DNA of 64,000 bases from Paraescarpia echinospica (GCA_020002185.1 CM034532.1:47639962-47703961), one strand, 5' to 3'; shown: positions 23,572-35,731, counted from the first letter of the stretch. Notes: generated from the sequence alone by a model not told the origin. Translations and numbers: made by a program.

Positions 23572-24000
23572 CAAACATTCATTGTCGCAACCGCGAATGA
23601 CAGCTTGAGACAGATTTGTGTTGATGTCCCCGGACTTGTTGTTGGTATGAACATGACTGGGTTAGTTTTGTTGATGACTTAGGGTATTTGACGACGATTG
23701 TTCGATTGTATAGGACAATATAAGTGCTGCTGTTGCAAAATAAATGAAGAGGCTGAGCTTAACAAGGTCTGGCTCGAATAATGCAGCAAATCGCTTTCAA
23801 AGATATGCGGCCGTCGATACGACTGTCGTTCATTCTCGCGCACAAGACCGACCCAGTGTAACGCACTGCCGCATAATGTATCACTAACACAGTGTGTGAC
23901 CATATCTACAGCTACTTTAAACTTGCTTTAAGTGTTTAGTCTTCATAAGTCACACATGAGTCTTCTGTTATCACCTTGCTTTTTGATATAACCACGGGTA
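23572..24000. other. Spacer upstream of the Toll-receptor pseudogene
   Basis: No exon, promoter motif or repeat that I can support. Confidence 0.4.
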
Positions 24001-25878
24001 GTGTATTATTCTAATTATTCTATTCTGACAGTGACTTGGCCCGTCTGCCAAGAGTCGTTTAAGGGACTGCCATCTTTGCAAGTTCTCGCCATTGCCGGAC
24101 AAGGCACGACCGGCGAATATCCGGTGGCGAACTTATCTGGCCTCAAACAACTGCAAACACTGTCCGTGAGAGGTGAAGACACAAAACTACCAGCTGCCTA
24201 CGGCCGACTCCCGAAGCTGCATGACTACTCTAGACTTGAACGGCGATGACATCAGACAGATAAATGCCCACACGCCTTCTGCAATCAAGAAATTTAATGT
24301 AACTACGTTGATGATACGGCGAGGTAGCACTGCACATGTTGAGATGGGCGCCTTCTCTGACATCACAAGCCTACGCGTTCTCAACCTCAATTGTAACAGC
24401 AAACTCAACTTTAGACACACTATGCAATTGCTAGGCCATACCTTCAATAGTAATATCAATACTGTTATATTAGACTTTACCGACCCCGGATCCTACGGGG
24501 CATTGTATTTCAGAGACTTTTGCAGCGACAGTCACTTTTGGAAAAGCGTCCGCCTCCCAAGTCTAAGAGATACACGACTGCACGCAATCGTCCTCAGTGA
24601 CATAGTGTGCTTATATCAGGAATCGAGAAGTTGTATCTTTCACACAATCTCATACAAAATACTGTGCCAAGGGATACTGGCTTGCGGAGATACGAAAGAT
24701 CCGTAAGCTTCGAGTTCTAGACATTTCATACGCGTCAAATGTCCCAAACAAACCTAGCAGACAGTCGGTGCTCGGGTGAGTTTTATTTGAATTTTGATGT
24801 CGATCAATACCTGCACTAAACTGCGCTCAGTGTCCACCGTTGTCGACAAACTTATCCACGTTACCACGCGTCATACGATATCGTCGCGATAAATGTATGT
24901 TCTCTCCGCCAGAACTGCATTATATCGATGCGAGTTGTATGAGCACGTCTGGTCGTAACACGTTAAACTGCAGTTGTATTATCGGCAGCGATAACAATAT
25001 TATACTATACGTGAACTTTTCTGGAACGGCGAGTGGGCGACATCTACAAAGGTTTGTTATTCGTTTAACGAAAATATAGGTCGTTGAAGTTAGTTACTGC
25101 ATGTTGCAGTCGTTTTGAGAGAACACAACCCGCTATGTTGCGAGTTTACGAGTTCTAAATATGTTCCACTGCTCTTTGGAAGGGACAGACGCCATATGAG
25201 AAAGTGTTCACTTTCTCCCACAGACTGGAAGTCATCGACTTATCTAATATCGTTAGTCGTTCTATTTAACCGAACACCTTTTCAACGTGCACCCAACGGA
25301 AATAAATAAAACGTGCAAATAACCAGTTTGATAACATCCATCTACACATCAAACGACTTTCTTCTTTGAATATCATCGATCTTAGTGGGAACCTGCTGCA
25401 GTTTCTAAGCACAATCTTCATGAAAGAGCTAGACAACCTAAACAAAGCAACATCATTCGGGCTAAATTTAAGAACGAATCAATTTATATATGATTGTAGT
25501 TGCCTGACGTTCATCAGGTGGTTGAAGATGACAGAAATACATGTGACCGACAGAACGAACCTGACATATTTATATGAAAGATCGCAACAACGCATTTCGG
25601 ACGTCTGTATATCCGATTTGCAGAATAGTATCTCTCGACTGAGTAGGCTGTTGGCCTACTCGCGATAATCATTTTGATAGCGATCTTGGCAATGTATCTT
25701 TTCCGAGAATTCATCAGGTTCAAAGTATATGTGTGGATGAATCGCAGAACATTTGCAACATACAACTTGTCGTAATCACTTCGGAAGTACGAAGTGGCGG
25801 TTCTTTTCGATGAAGACGACATTGAGTTTACAAACTGGGCGTTGAACGAGTTGGCGGAAAAAGTGTGTACGCAATGAT
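24001..25878 (+). pseudogene. Toll-like receptor pseudogene
   Basis: Plus-strand frames add up to a decayed Toll-like receptor, an innate immune membrane sensor. Leucine-rich repeats appear in several frames: LPSLQVLAIAGQ, LKQLQTLSVRGE, ITSLRVLNLNCN, IRKLRVLDISYA, HRLEVIDLSN and LSSLNIIDLSGNLLQFL. The C-terminal LRR cap is YDCSCLTFIRWLK (25490-25530). Then comes a hydrophobic segment IILIAILAMYLF followed by basic residues, and after a stop and frame change YEVAVLFDEDD (about 25790), which is box 1 of a TIR domain. It stops after about 30 TIR residues, so the signalling domain is lost. Frameshifts lie near 24218, 24700, 25100 and 25776. Several large gaps with no LRR show it is long dead. Confidence 0.8.
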
Positions 25879-27080
25879 CAGGGGAAATTAAAACGTTGCT
25901 ATGTAAATATTAAATGTTGTAAAATGTAAGGTGTTAAAAGGAATATGTGTGCCAGGGGTAAAACGTAAAGCGCATACAGAGGTCATACGGCCTTGAAACT
26001 GCGCTACATAAAACAAATCTACTAATACCCAAAAATATTGTATGAAGGCTGTGTTAACGGGGTTTTCGTTTGGTATATACCACACATGCCCAAATTACCG
26101 GAGTCTTCTATATATCTGATGACATCTGAGATGTTTGGTATACTCGATAGTAATTACATTTAATATTTATTTAATGTTGGTTGAACCATATTATAGAACA
26201 AAGAAATCAAAATAAGTCACCAGTCATAATCAAGTCATGCGTGCAATTCATGAAGTTAATAATTGTACGTAATGACATAATATAACGAAACAACATGTTT
26301 GGAAAGGAGTACATAAATGATTAAGGTTTAGCAAATTTATAAATAATAATTATAGGACAGGAAATCCGTTCGTGGTTTGGGCCGGTTGACATCCACGATA
26401 CCACAACGGATCTGTAAGTCTACCTGTATAGACTATTACGTAACTCTGGCGGATTTGGTTCTTGCAAGCAGTTGGATAGACCTTATAATGTTATGTCAGT
26501 GACCAGATGGGGTAGGGTAGCTACAGCCACACCCAGTTAACTAGTTGAATGTGTTAGTGAAGCTACCCAGCGCAGTTTGCGGATTGCGTATTACGGATAT
26601 CAATATACACGGCCTGGTGAGTTACTTTTTTCACGTTTACATGTTATTTATAGTATTGATATTATTAGAAGGACGCGTAGCTTAAATTTATGCTATATAA
26701 AAGTTTCATGTTGCCGCTTTACCCGTCAACTAAGGGCACGCCAGCTATATAATGGCGAGTGTAGTAGTGTTGTGTCGTGTTATATGAAATTGTGTTTATA
26801 GAAGATGTGCATATCTAGCATGCATTTTAAGTAATTATTTTGAAGTACAGGCATGTCGTGTGCTTACTTTTGACTTTAGGTAACGTGGTAGTTACTAGCT
26901 AAAACAAGTTTTTTTACTGAAACAAGTTTCTCTTACTCTTTGTCTGTACAAGACATGACAAGTATATGTAGGGTGATTGATTACTAGGTGCGGTTAAACA
27001 TGTCTGACTAACCTAATATTACAATAGCAGGTGCAACTTAGTAATGCAGCGTTGGTTGCTCGACTACGATTTTGCGGTGT
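25879..27080. other. Spacer with a dispersed 60-bp block
   Basis: The stretch at about 26068-26130 (CATGCCCAAATTACCGGAG and flank) resembles 50045-50105, so it is a dispersed repeat of unknown class. No gene seen. Confidence 0.4.
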
Positions 27081-27278
27081 TGTCGTCGCAGCTGGCACAC
27101 TGCCACTATCTGTCTCCTTTTCTCCCCGTCTCCCCTCTCCCCCTCTCCTCCTTTCCCCGTCCCCCTGTCTCCCTCTCCACAAATCTCTACTCTCCTCTTC
27201 AACTGGCACCCTGCCTCACTGCCTCCTTGCCTCTATCTGTCTCTTTTTCTCCTCGTCTCCCCCTCTCTCTCTCCGTCT

Positions 27279-27312
<34 letters not shown>

Positions 27313-27707
27313 TTTCCCCCCTCTCCCTTTTCCCCCCTCTCCCTCTCTCACCATTTCCCCCTCTCCCCGTCTCCACGTCTTCCCGTGTTCCCCTCTCCAC
27401 CACTCCACCTCTCCCCTCCACCTCTCTCCCCCTTTCCCTTGCCCCCTCTACCTCTCTATCTTTCCCTTGCCCCCTCTACCTCTCTATCCTTCTCTCTCCC
27501 CCCTCTCTCTCTTCTGTCTCCACTCAATTCTCAATTTTCTTCTCTCAACTCTTCTCTCTCCTCCCTCCTTTCTCTCCTCTTTCCTCTCTTCGCTCTTCTC
27601 CCCCTCCCAGTATGTGTCAGTCCTGCGGTCCTCCCATCTGTCTGCCTCTCTTATCTGTATGTCTGCCTATCTGTCTCAGCCCCGTGTCCCCCTCTCCTCC
27701 GCTCCCT

Positions 27708-27761
<54 letters not shown>

Positions 27762-28092
27762 TCTCTCCTCTCCAACTGGCACCCTGTCTCTGTGCCCCAG
27801 AGGCCTCCTTGCCCCAATCTGTCTCTGTCTCTTTTTTCTCTGTCTCCCCTCTCTTCCTCTCTTAATACCCGTCTCACCATTTCTCCCTCTCCTCATCTCC
27901 TCCTCTCTCCGTCTTCCCATCTCCATGTCTCCACGTTTCCCCGTGTCCCTGTGTTCCCGTCTCCTCCTTTCCCCTGCCTTCTCTCTCCTCTCACTCTCCT
28001 CTATTGTCTCCTCTCTCTCCTCTCAATTCTCTTCTCTCTCCTCCTTCATCTCTCCTCTTTCCTGTCGTCTCTCTTCTCCCTCCTCTCAGTTT
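27081..28092. repeat. 1-kb polypyrimidine (CT-rich) tract
   Basis: Almost pure C/T on the plus strand for a kilobase, with (TC)n cores at about 27285-27310 and 27715-27757. Higher-order copies are visible: CAACTGGCACCCTG recurs at about 27199 and 27772, and a related CTGGCACACTGCC starts the tract at 27090. Frames of Ser/Leu/Pro are repeat artefacts. Such tracts can form triplex DNA. Confidence 0.93.
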
Positions 28093-28261
28093 ATGTATTA
28101 CACCAACAACGGTTCAAGTACAATTAAACACGAGAAGAGATTAAGTGAGAACTTTTATTTACTCCGCCGTGGTGCGTAGCATTAACAATGTTTCAGCTAG
28201 TGCATTTATCTGTGCTTTAAGTGACAATACATTTGTTTCTAGTAGTTTGATAGTTGCAGTT

Positions 28262-28262
<1 letters not shown>

Positions 28263-28315
<53 letters not shown>

Positions 28316-28416
28316 TGTGTGTTTGTGTGTGTTTGTGTGTGTGTGTTTGCATTGTGATTGGCAATATGTCATATGAACACACCACGCCAGTGCGTGTGTA
28401 CGTGTCTGTGTGTCAG

Positions 28417-28457
<41 letters not shown>

Positions 28458-28481
28458 ATATATGTGTGTGTGTGTGGGTGT

Positions 28482-28544
<63 letters not shown>

Positions 28545-28545
28545 T
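28263..28545. repeat. Microsatellites (TG)n, (TCTA)n, (TG)n
   Basis: (TG)n with TTTG interruptions at 28263-28348, (TCTA)n at about 28416-28457 and (TG)n at about 28462-28542. Confidence 0.93.
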
Positions 28546-28848
28546 TTACATTATGCTACGATACTATAGTATAGTACTATAATAACGTTTAAAGACAATA
28601 AAAAAAATTATTGCGCACACGTGCGTGCCACCTTAAATAGAATATACATCAATAACGGAATTTCTTGTTGTACCCAATGACAATATATGGACGAGACTAC
28701 AACTACTTGCTGTTCTAAACATCACAAAGTCCTTACCTTCCTTCAAGTGTAGCTGTGGCAGCCATCCTGCATTGGCTACCCCTTCACGCTGTCTTTTTCA
28801 GCCAATTATTTTATTCGTGAAAATGTTCACAAAGTTGGAAGAAATGAA

Positions 28849-29028
28849 ATAACACAATTTTCTTAGTACACAAATATACATTTTCAACTCACAATCGACG
28901 TTTCAACCGCCTTCGACGGCCTTCATCAGGAACTGTTCTTCCTCTACAGAGGATGAAAGCCGCCGAAGGCGGTTGAAACGTCAATTGTGAGTTGAACATT
29001 TCTAGTTGTGTACTAAGACAATTGTGTT
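28849..29028. repeat. Inverted repeat with hammerhead-ribozyme-like motifs
   Basis: Imperfect arms of about 77 bp (28849-28926 and 28952-29028) around a 25-bp spacer. On the minus strand the left arm has CTGATGA (28923-28929), a GCCGTC-GAA-GGCGGT hairpin, then GAAACGTC (down to about 28897), which is the order of a hammerhead core. The right arm on the plus strand has the same layout, but its CTGATGA is changed to GGATGAA. Such motifs are known from Penelope-like elements and some SINE-like repeats; membership here is inferred. Confidence 0.6.
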
Positions 29029-29189
29029 ATTTAATTATTATATTGTTGTTGTAAATTCATTTTTTTTGGCTCAAGGAGGAGTGCAGGCCCCGTGGACATC
29101 TTCTCTGTATCAGCCCATGCATATGAATCATACTCAAGTAATATACTTGGGAAACAGCGGGAGACAGGGAGACAGGGAGAAAGTGAAGG

Positions 29190-29410
<221 letters not shown>

Positions 29411-29840
29411 GAGGCAGAGGGGAGCAGTAAACGAGGGGGATATGTAAGATTAATGAAAGTTGTGCATTTCTGAAAAGTTCACACCACAATTTCACCTGGC
29501 GCCACTTTTCTGGGTATAAAAGCAGGTTTTTCGCTCATTTTACGAGCGCGATGTGGTAACGCATTTGGCAGATTGGCAGAAACTGGAAATAACGCACAGT
29601 CAAGTCAACAGAATTGAGATGAAGTTAGCACACAACTGCACTAGTAACAGACGGCTGACAACACTGATACAATATATCTTCAAATTACATCTTGTTGCTG
29701 TTTAAGCCAAATTGTATCATGATTCTATTATGTATACCTAATAGAATTATGTTTTTATTTACTGGTAAGTCTATAGAAGCATGTGCCTTTATTAAAATAA
29801 GGACACAAATTGATTTAAGTAGATTTAACAAGATTTAACA
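29411..29840. other. Spacer with an orphan TATA box
   Basis: GGGTATAAAAGC at about 29512-29523 on the plus strand looks like a good TATA box, but no exon follows. No other feature. Confidence 0.35.
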
Positions 29841-29921
29841 AGATTGCCATCCAGAAAATTACTCCGGATGGCAGGTGGACAAGGAAGCCTTTTGGCTTAT
29901 CGAGAGTCCAATACTTTTTAT

Positions 29922-31793
29922 CTACATGTATCCCGCCTTTTTAAGGTGTGTGTCGATTTTATTTTTAAACATATTCACGCTACTAGCACCAACACAATCA
30001 GGAGATAATCTGTTCCATTCATTTACAGTCCTTTGTGAGAATGAGAACTTTCTTATATCTAATCTACACTGCTCCTTTACTAATGTAGCTTCATGTCCTC
30101 TGGTCCTTCTATTTTTCTTAACTGAGAAAAAAATGTTTCTATCAATATTTTCATAACCATTCAATATTTTAAACACTTCTATGTGATCTCCTCTCAATCT
30201 CCTGGTTTCTAGTGTTGTTAAACCACATTCTTTTAGGCGTATTTCGTAAATAAGATCCCTCAGATTTGGTATCATTTTAGTCGCTCTCCTCTGTACTCTT
30301 TCTAGCATATCTATGTCCTTCTTGCGATATGGCCTCCATGCTTGTATACAATATTCTAAATGAGGCCTAACTATTGTTTTGTACAGCGGTACTATTAATT
30401 CTTTTTCTTATACGCTATATTTCGCCTAATTAATCCAAGGATTTGATTTCCCTTTGACGCTGCAATTCCGCACTGCTCTGAAACCTTCATATCAGCACTA
30501 ATGGTTAACCCCAAGTCCTTTTCTTTTACAGTAGTACTTAGAACAGCACCCCCCATTTTATATTTTACCTCTTCATTCCCATGACCTGTGTGGAGGCATT
30601 TACATTTCCCAAAATTGAACAGCATTTGCCACTTTTCAGACCATTTGATCAACCTATCAAGATCATCTTGTAAATGCTGTCTGTCTCCATCACTTTTAAT
30701 CCTTCTAAACACTTTTGTATCATCCGCAAATTTTAACACTGCTTGTTATATCATCGTCCAAATCGTTGATATATATTAAGAATAATATAGGTCCTAGTAC
30801 TGTGGTTCCCTGTGGTACCCCACTCAATACCGATTTCCAGTTTGAAGCCTCCCCATCAACTACTACACGTTGTCTTCTGTCATTCAGCCATTTTTCTATC
30901 CAGTTTATTATACCATTTCCTATGCCATGGGCCTTTAGCTTAAGGAGTAATCTTTGATGTGGTACTTTGTCGAAAGCTTTTTGAAAATCTAAATAGATGA
31001 TATCTACTGGTGATCCCTCATCTACCTACCTAGTGATGTCTTCCAAAAAACATAACATATTTGTTAAGCATGACCTCGCTTTTAAAAACCCATGTTGAGA
31101 TGGGTTTATCAAGTTATGTTTAACAAGAAAATCCACCATGTGATCTTTAATTAGTCTTTCTAATAATTTGCAAATCACTGATGTTAAACTCACGGGTCTA
31201 TAGTTCTCTGACTTGTTTCTCGAACCTTTTTTAAATAACGGTATAATGTTTGCCTCTTTCCATTCTAAAGGAACCACTCCCTCTTCTAATGACAAATTGA
31301 AAACTGTTGCAAGCGGTACGCTAATTTGTTCTACAATTTCCAATAGTAGTTTGGGCGGAATCCCGTCCACTCCAGGTGATTTATTATCCTTCATAGCCCT
31401 TATTTTCTTAGCTACCATTTCCGAGGTTACAACTAACTGTCCTAAATAGTCTGAATCTGCCCCCTTGAACTTAGCCTCTGGTACTGGCAGTGAACTAATA
31501 TCTTCCCTGGTAAACACTGAACTAAAGTACTCATTCAGGTCTTCTGCCATTAAGAATCCCTCTGATATTATATTTCCAGCACTATCTTCTAGAGGACCGA
31601 CTTTATCTTGAACTTTCTGTTTGCTTCGAACATACGCATAAAAACTCTTGCTGTCATGTTTTATATTACTAGCTAATTGTTGTTCATAGCTTCTCTTTGA
31701 ATTTCTAATTTCAGCTGTAGCTTGGTTTAGTGCTTCTTTACAAATGTTGTAGTCTTCATCATTTCCAGTACATCTATATGACTTCCACATCAT
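29922..31793 (-). pseudogene. CR1 reverse transcriptase domain
   Basis: Order on the minus strand: SKSFYAYVRSKQKVQDKVG, NKSPGVDGIPPKLL, ENYRPVSLTSVICKLLER, a TAG stop at about 31024, YLDFQKAFDKVPHQRL, GVPQGTTVLGPILFLIYIND (one extra residue), FADDTKVFRRI (catalytic), WQMLFNFGKCKCLH, LGLTISADMKVSEQC, then the CR1 ending RVQRRATKMIP, TTLETRRLRGDHIEVFKILN and FFSVKKNRRTRGH. Polymerises cDNA on nicked target DNA in the living family; this copy is inactivated by the stop and two frameshifts. Confidence 0.88.
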
Positions 31794-32011
31794 TTGTTTA
31801 TACTTAATTTTTCTAATGACTTCTTTTGATAAGTGTTGGACCGTTTCCCTTGTTTTTTTAGGGGTACAAATTGATCGATTATGCTGTTAATTTCACTCTT
31901 TAGTATATTCCAGCATTATGTTGCTGTTTTATTTTTGAATGTGTTATTCCAGTCTATCTTTGCTAAATATTTCCTCATGTCCTTATACCTTCCTTTGTGG
32001 AAATTTCTCCT

Positions 32012-32629
32012 TTACTGCTTTTTACTATTCCTTTCTGATTTTACTTTGATGGTAAAATGTATCTGGTTGTGATCACTACTCCCCAGTGGCTCACATATCT
32101 TGACATTGTCAACTAATTCTTTCTGTGAGGACAAAACTAAGTCTAACACATTCTCTCCCCTGGTTGGTTCTAGCACATGTTGAGAAAGGAAACTATCTTG
32201 TACTAAAACTAAAAACTTGTGGTCCTCACTCCCCATACTCTGTAGAGATTTCCATTGTATATGCCCATGGTTAAAGTCCCCCATAATAATACAGTTCCGT
32301 TTGCTTACTTCCCTTATAGCGTTTTGTATTTTTTCATTCTCTTCTATGCTTATGTTTGGACTTCGATAAACTAACCCAACTGTTAACGTTGAGTTTCCTG
32401 TAACTATGTTACACCAAACAGCTTCTTCGCAATCTGCTTCTCTTTCTAATTTTATTTCATAAGCCTGGATAGATTCTTTAATATATAAAATAACTCCACC
32501 TCCCTTTCTTCCTATTCTATCTTTCCTAAACATTACATATCCTGTTAGTCCCAATTCGGCATCTGATATATCAGTGGTGGCCCACGATTCGGTTATACCT
32601 ATTATGTGAGGGTCAATATCTTCTACCAT
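32012..32629 (-). pseudogene. CR1 endonuclease domain
   Basis: Endonuclease/exonuclease/phosphatase fold of LINE type: PHIIGITESWA (metal-binding Glu), GGGVILYIKES, VGLVYRSPN, NCIIMGDFNHGHIQW (catalytic Asp and Asn), VLDLVLSS and SSDHNQIHF (catalytic Asp-His). All active-site motifs are present, but the N-terminal NARSL-type segment is out of frame near 32640-32720. Confidence 0.87.
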
Positions 32630-32793
32630 AATGTTTAGTTCACTTCTTTTGTTTACTATGCTCCTTGCATTTAAACAAATGCATTTATATCCTGATTCAG
32701 AACAGTTTTCCAGGCTGTTCTTTGCCGATTTATTTCTGCTGTCTTTATCTATGCCGCCAGTTTCAGGCTTCTCTGTGAATCCCCCCTGCGAAT

Positions 32794-33312
32794 CTAGTTT
32801 AAATAGATGCAGCCTGTCCCACTGTCAACAGATTGCAGCAAGTTCTCTGAGAAAACTGCTGCCCCCTTTCCACTTAGATGTAGGCCATCTCTCATGTACA
32901 TATCTTCCCTCCCAACAAAGTATCCCCATAAATCTACGAATCCCACCCCCTCTTCTTTACACATCTGCTCAACTAGTGCGTTGATCGCCATCCTCTTGCA
33001 GTTTCTATATGTCGGCCCCCTTCCTCCCATTACTGGCAAAATTCCTGAGAGGATAATCTGTTCTACTCTTGTCTTCTTTAACTTCTTCACTAACTGTCTG
33101 TACTTCTGAACTATCCCAGTTGTTCCCTCCCTCTCTGCGTTATTTGTCCCTACATGTACTAGTATAGACCCTCCCTTGCCATGCCCCAGTACCTTCTCTA
33201 CCCTTTCAGTTACATGTTCTATCCTAGCCCCCGGTAGACAAACAACGACGTCCTCCCCCTCGCTTAGAGTCTTATCTGTCTTTCTCATAATCGAATCGCC
33301 CATAAACCCCAT
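32794..33312 (-). pseudogene. CR1 ORF1 esterase (SGNH hydrolase), N-terminally truncated
   Basis: Begins MGFMGDSIMRK with the catalytic Ser in the GDS block, then VHVGTNNAEREG (block III Asn) and MRDGLHLSGKGAAVF with the Asp and His of block V. The middle GILPVMGGRGPTYRNCKRM fits the family. About 173 residues. CR1 and L2 ORF1 proteins often carry this lipolytic domain, whose role in retrotransposition is unsettled. The reading frame upstream of the Met is microsatellite, so the start of the original ORF1 is gone. Confidence 0.85.
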
Positions 33313-33382
33313 AAAGTAGAATATGTTTGAAAGCGGATGTTGTATTGAGACATGGTTGGACTCAAAACCTGTGTTATTGTGA

Positions 33383-33383
33383 A

Positions 33384-33426
<43 letters not shown>

Positions 33427-33450
33427 TGTATGTGTGTGAGTGGGTGTGTG
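33383..33450. repeat. (TG)n microsatellite
   Basis: TG run with GGTG interruptions directly at the 5' edge of the CR1 copy, followed by a GCGTACGTGCG-rich stretch to 33500. Confidence 0.92.
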
Positions 33451-33499
33451 TGTGCGTATGCATGTACGTGCGTGCATACGTACGCGCGCGTATGTGTGC

Positions 33500-35454
33500 A
33501 TGTGACAGCATATGCATTATATTTAATCTTAGAAAAACGTAGGCTATGTTAGCAAAGCATAACATCAGTTAACAATTCATTGATTCGTTTTTTGTATATA
33601 TGCATAATGCATTATTAACTAACTAATCAATACCAACGTACCCATACGTATAACGAACAACTGTTGGTAAAACAAATACTGACAGAGTGACCAAAGAACT
33701 CACCTTGTGAAACAATGGCTATTTTCCCAGTCTAAAACTGTTTCTATAGCATGTCGTGTCGGAAAATATAAATTCCCATTAAACACTGCAGTACTATATC
33801 CATGATTATATCAAAATATTATACATAAAATAATTTGTTTATGGATTACGTGAATGTGTACTTCTTATTTAAAACCTCCTCCTGAATAAATTTAGTCAAC
33901 TGAACTGTGAAACAATTAACTGATGGTGAATACCGGCATCCTTGCACACCAGGGGCGCTAGTGAAATGTGCCAGTCTAGTCGAGGCCTTTATACAATCAA
34001 CTTGTGGCCATTCCAGTTATGGCACTACACCGCGTCAAGACTGGTCACATCCGACGTCACAATGCTTAAATACACGTTTATGCATACACGCCTATATAAA
34101 CATATATGTCTGTTCGTTACAACCTCCTACAGGTATTAAAATACCTACGGCTACTACGGAACTTTAAATACATGTTTTTAATAGTACCTACATAGACGTA
34201 AGTCTGTACTTTGCAGACGTGACTGTGGGAATAAATACGGATTATAGAGGATTACACATATAATGGGAATAAATACGGAATACTGTAAGTAGCCTTTGTC
34301 GTTTATAACTAGAAATCACTACCCGCACGCCGTTTATAAAAAGGCTTCGTTAACCCGCCGTTCGCCTTTTACATACGGTGTAGGCCAACATACTTCGCCT
34401 TTTACAAACATACTTCGGCTTTTACTAAACAATAGCAAACGTACAATAAACACTGCACTACTGCTTACCTTTGTCTTTAATTCTTCAGGCCAGTTTGAAT
34501 GTGCCACTAACGTTGACACATAGGCGTTGTTGAAATTACAGCGATGGTCACGGCTAGGAAAAAAACATTATTAGATAAGGGACTACGATCAGCACCCACC
34601 ACCCCTACTAAGCGCTGGCAGATACGGAGGCTGACTAGTAGAAACTATAAAAATATGTCATTAATCATGGCAAAATGTCAGCGCATGAAGTGTTAATCAA
34701 TATGGCAAAATTATTTGATGTTTCGACGGCTATAAAAAGTACATAGGTAAGCACCCGCCACCCCTACTAAGTGTTCCTAGCTACATCGTGTTGTAGAGAG
34801 TCGTAGAAACTAATACAAAATTGTATATATCAGCAGACGCAAAATATGCGCATGCACCATGAGCAAAAACGCCAAATTCTTTTTTCTTTGACGCATTTTT
34901 TACGCATTTGTGATCCGAAGATCATGTTATTACTATTGACCACCACGTGTGCAACACCAGTTGCAACGACGTATAGGAATGATTTCTCTGCACCGATTGC
35001 TACCATAAGTCAGTTGCAGCTAAGTTTGCGAGAAATAGCTGACAATTAGGTGAGCTACCGCAACAACATATGTAAAAGCATGTGCTATGACGATCTTCGT
35101 TGTCCGTGCTTGACACTATACGCGGCATGTGACGGCATCCTGGGGTCAGTCTCTGTGTTTGTGCATAGCAACAACCACTCTTCGTCAGATGAGCACAGCA
35201 ACTCTTCTCCGTGTGTGGTAACCACCTTGCCATGAAATATTTCGGCAGTTATTCGTTTGCAGTTGAATTAGTTCTGCTGTCTTGCTTTTCGCTAGCATTA
35301 ACTCTGGCCAGTCATCGGGTAAGTTCTTTCTTCTCCACGTAAAACGTAAGTTCTTATCTAGTACAGCAACCATTCCTCAGGACTGCTCAAAGCGCTTTAC
35401 ATTTTACACCCTGGCAAACCTGTTCAATCGAACACCGTCTCGACTTCTCTGGAA
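33500..35454. other. 2-kb spacer with small duplications
   Basis: No exon seen. GGGAATAAATACGGA occurs twice (about 34228 and 34264). ACATACTTCG.CTTTTAC occurs in tandem near 34388-34425. A roughly 165-bp duplication spans about 34590-34820 (CACCC(A/G)CCACCCCTACTAAG at both starts, GTAGAAACTA further on in both). 35385-35430 resembles 61225-61290. Confidence 0.45.
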
Positions 35455-35515
35455 ATAATAATAATAATAATAAACTTTATTTACACACCATCAAACCCGG
35501 GACTAATGACCCGTA

Positions 35516-35731
35516 CATGGGTGTTTACAAATCAGCAATCATCTAAGAAGCATAAAAAACGCATTTAAGAGTAATCAATAAGAAAAATAAATAAAGTTAG
35601 GAAGCAAAATCCAAGTATATATATATATATAGTTGGATTTTGCTTCCTAACTTTATTTATTTTTCTTATTGATTACTCTTAAATGCGTTTTTTCTGCTTC
35701 TTAGATGATTGCTGATTTGTAAACACCCATG
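35516..35731. repeat. Near-perfect palindrome, 99-bp arms
   Basis: Arms 35516-35614 and 35633-35731 are reverse complements with one mismatch seen (gcata/gcaga region); the 18-bp loop is (TA)n. It can fold into a cruciform or, if transcribed, a 99-bp hairpin. It lies in the 3' part of a LINE. Confidence 0.93.

Larger units (their letters stand above)
29845..33340 (-). mobile_element. CR1-type LINE, nearly full length, with esterase ORF1
   Basis: On the minus strand: SGNH esterase ORF1 (33312-32794), apurinic-type endonuclease (32629-32012) and reverse transcriptase (31793 to about 29922). The 3' end has a small hairpin (GCCATCC...GGATGGC, 29847-29873) and two copies of a 10-base tail unit at 29825-29845, as is typical of CR1. 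A handful of breaks: stop at about 31024, frame changes near 30740, 30400 and 31800-32010. The 5' end merges into unrelated sequence near 33340, so ORF1 has lost its N-terminus. Confidence 0.9.

Noticed and set aside
26340..26420. Small exon with GTAAGT donor near 26416
   Set aside because: Acceptor is poor and the 60-bp reading has no match; could not be linked to any other exon.
27031..28179. 382-codon Ser/Leu/Pro frame and its neighbours
   Set aside because: Polypyrimidine low-complexity sequence; open in three frames at once.
29512..29523. TATA promoter
   Set aside because: Good match, but no transcript-like exon or gene follows on the plus strand.
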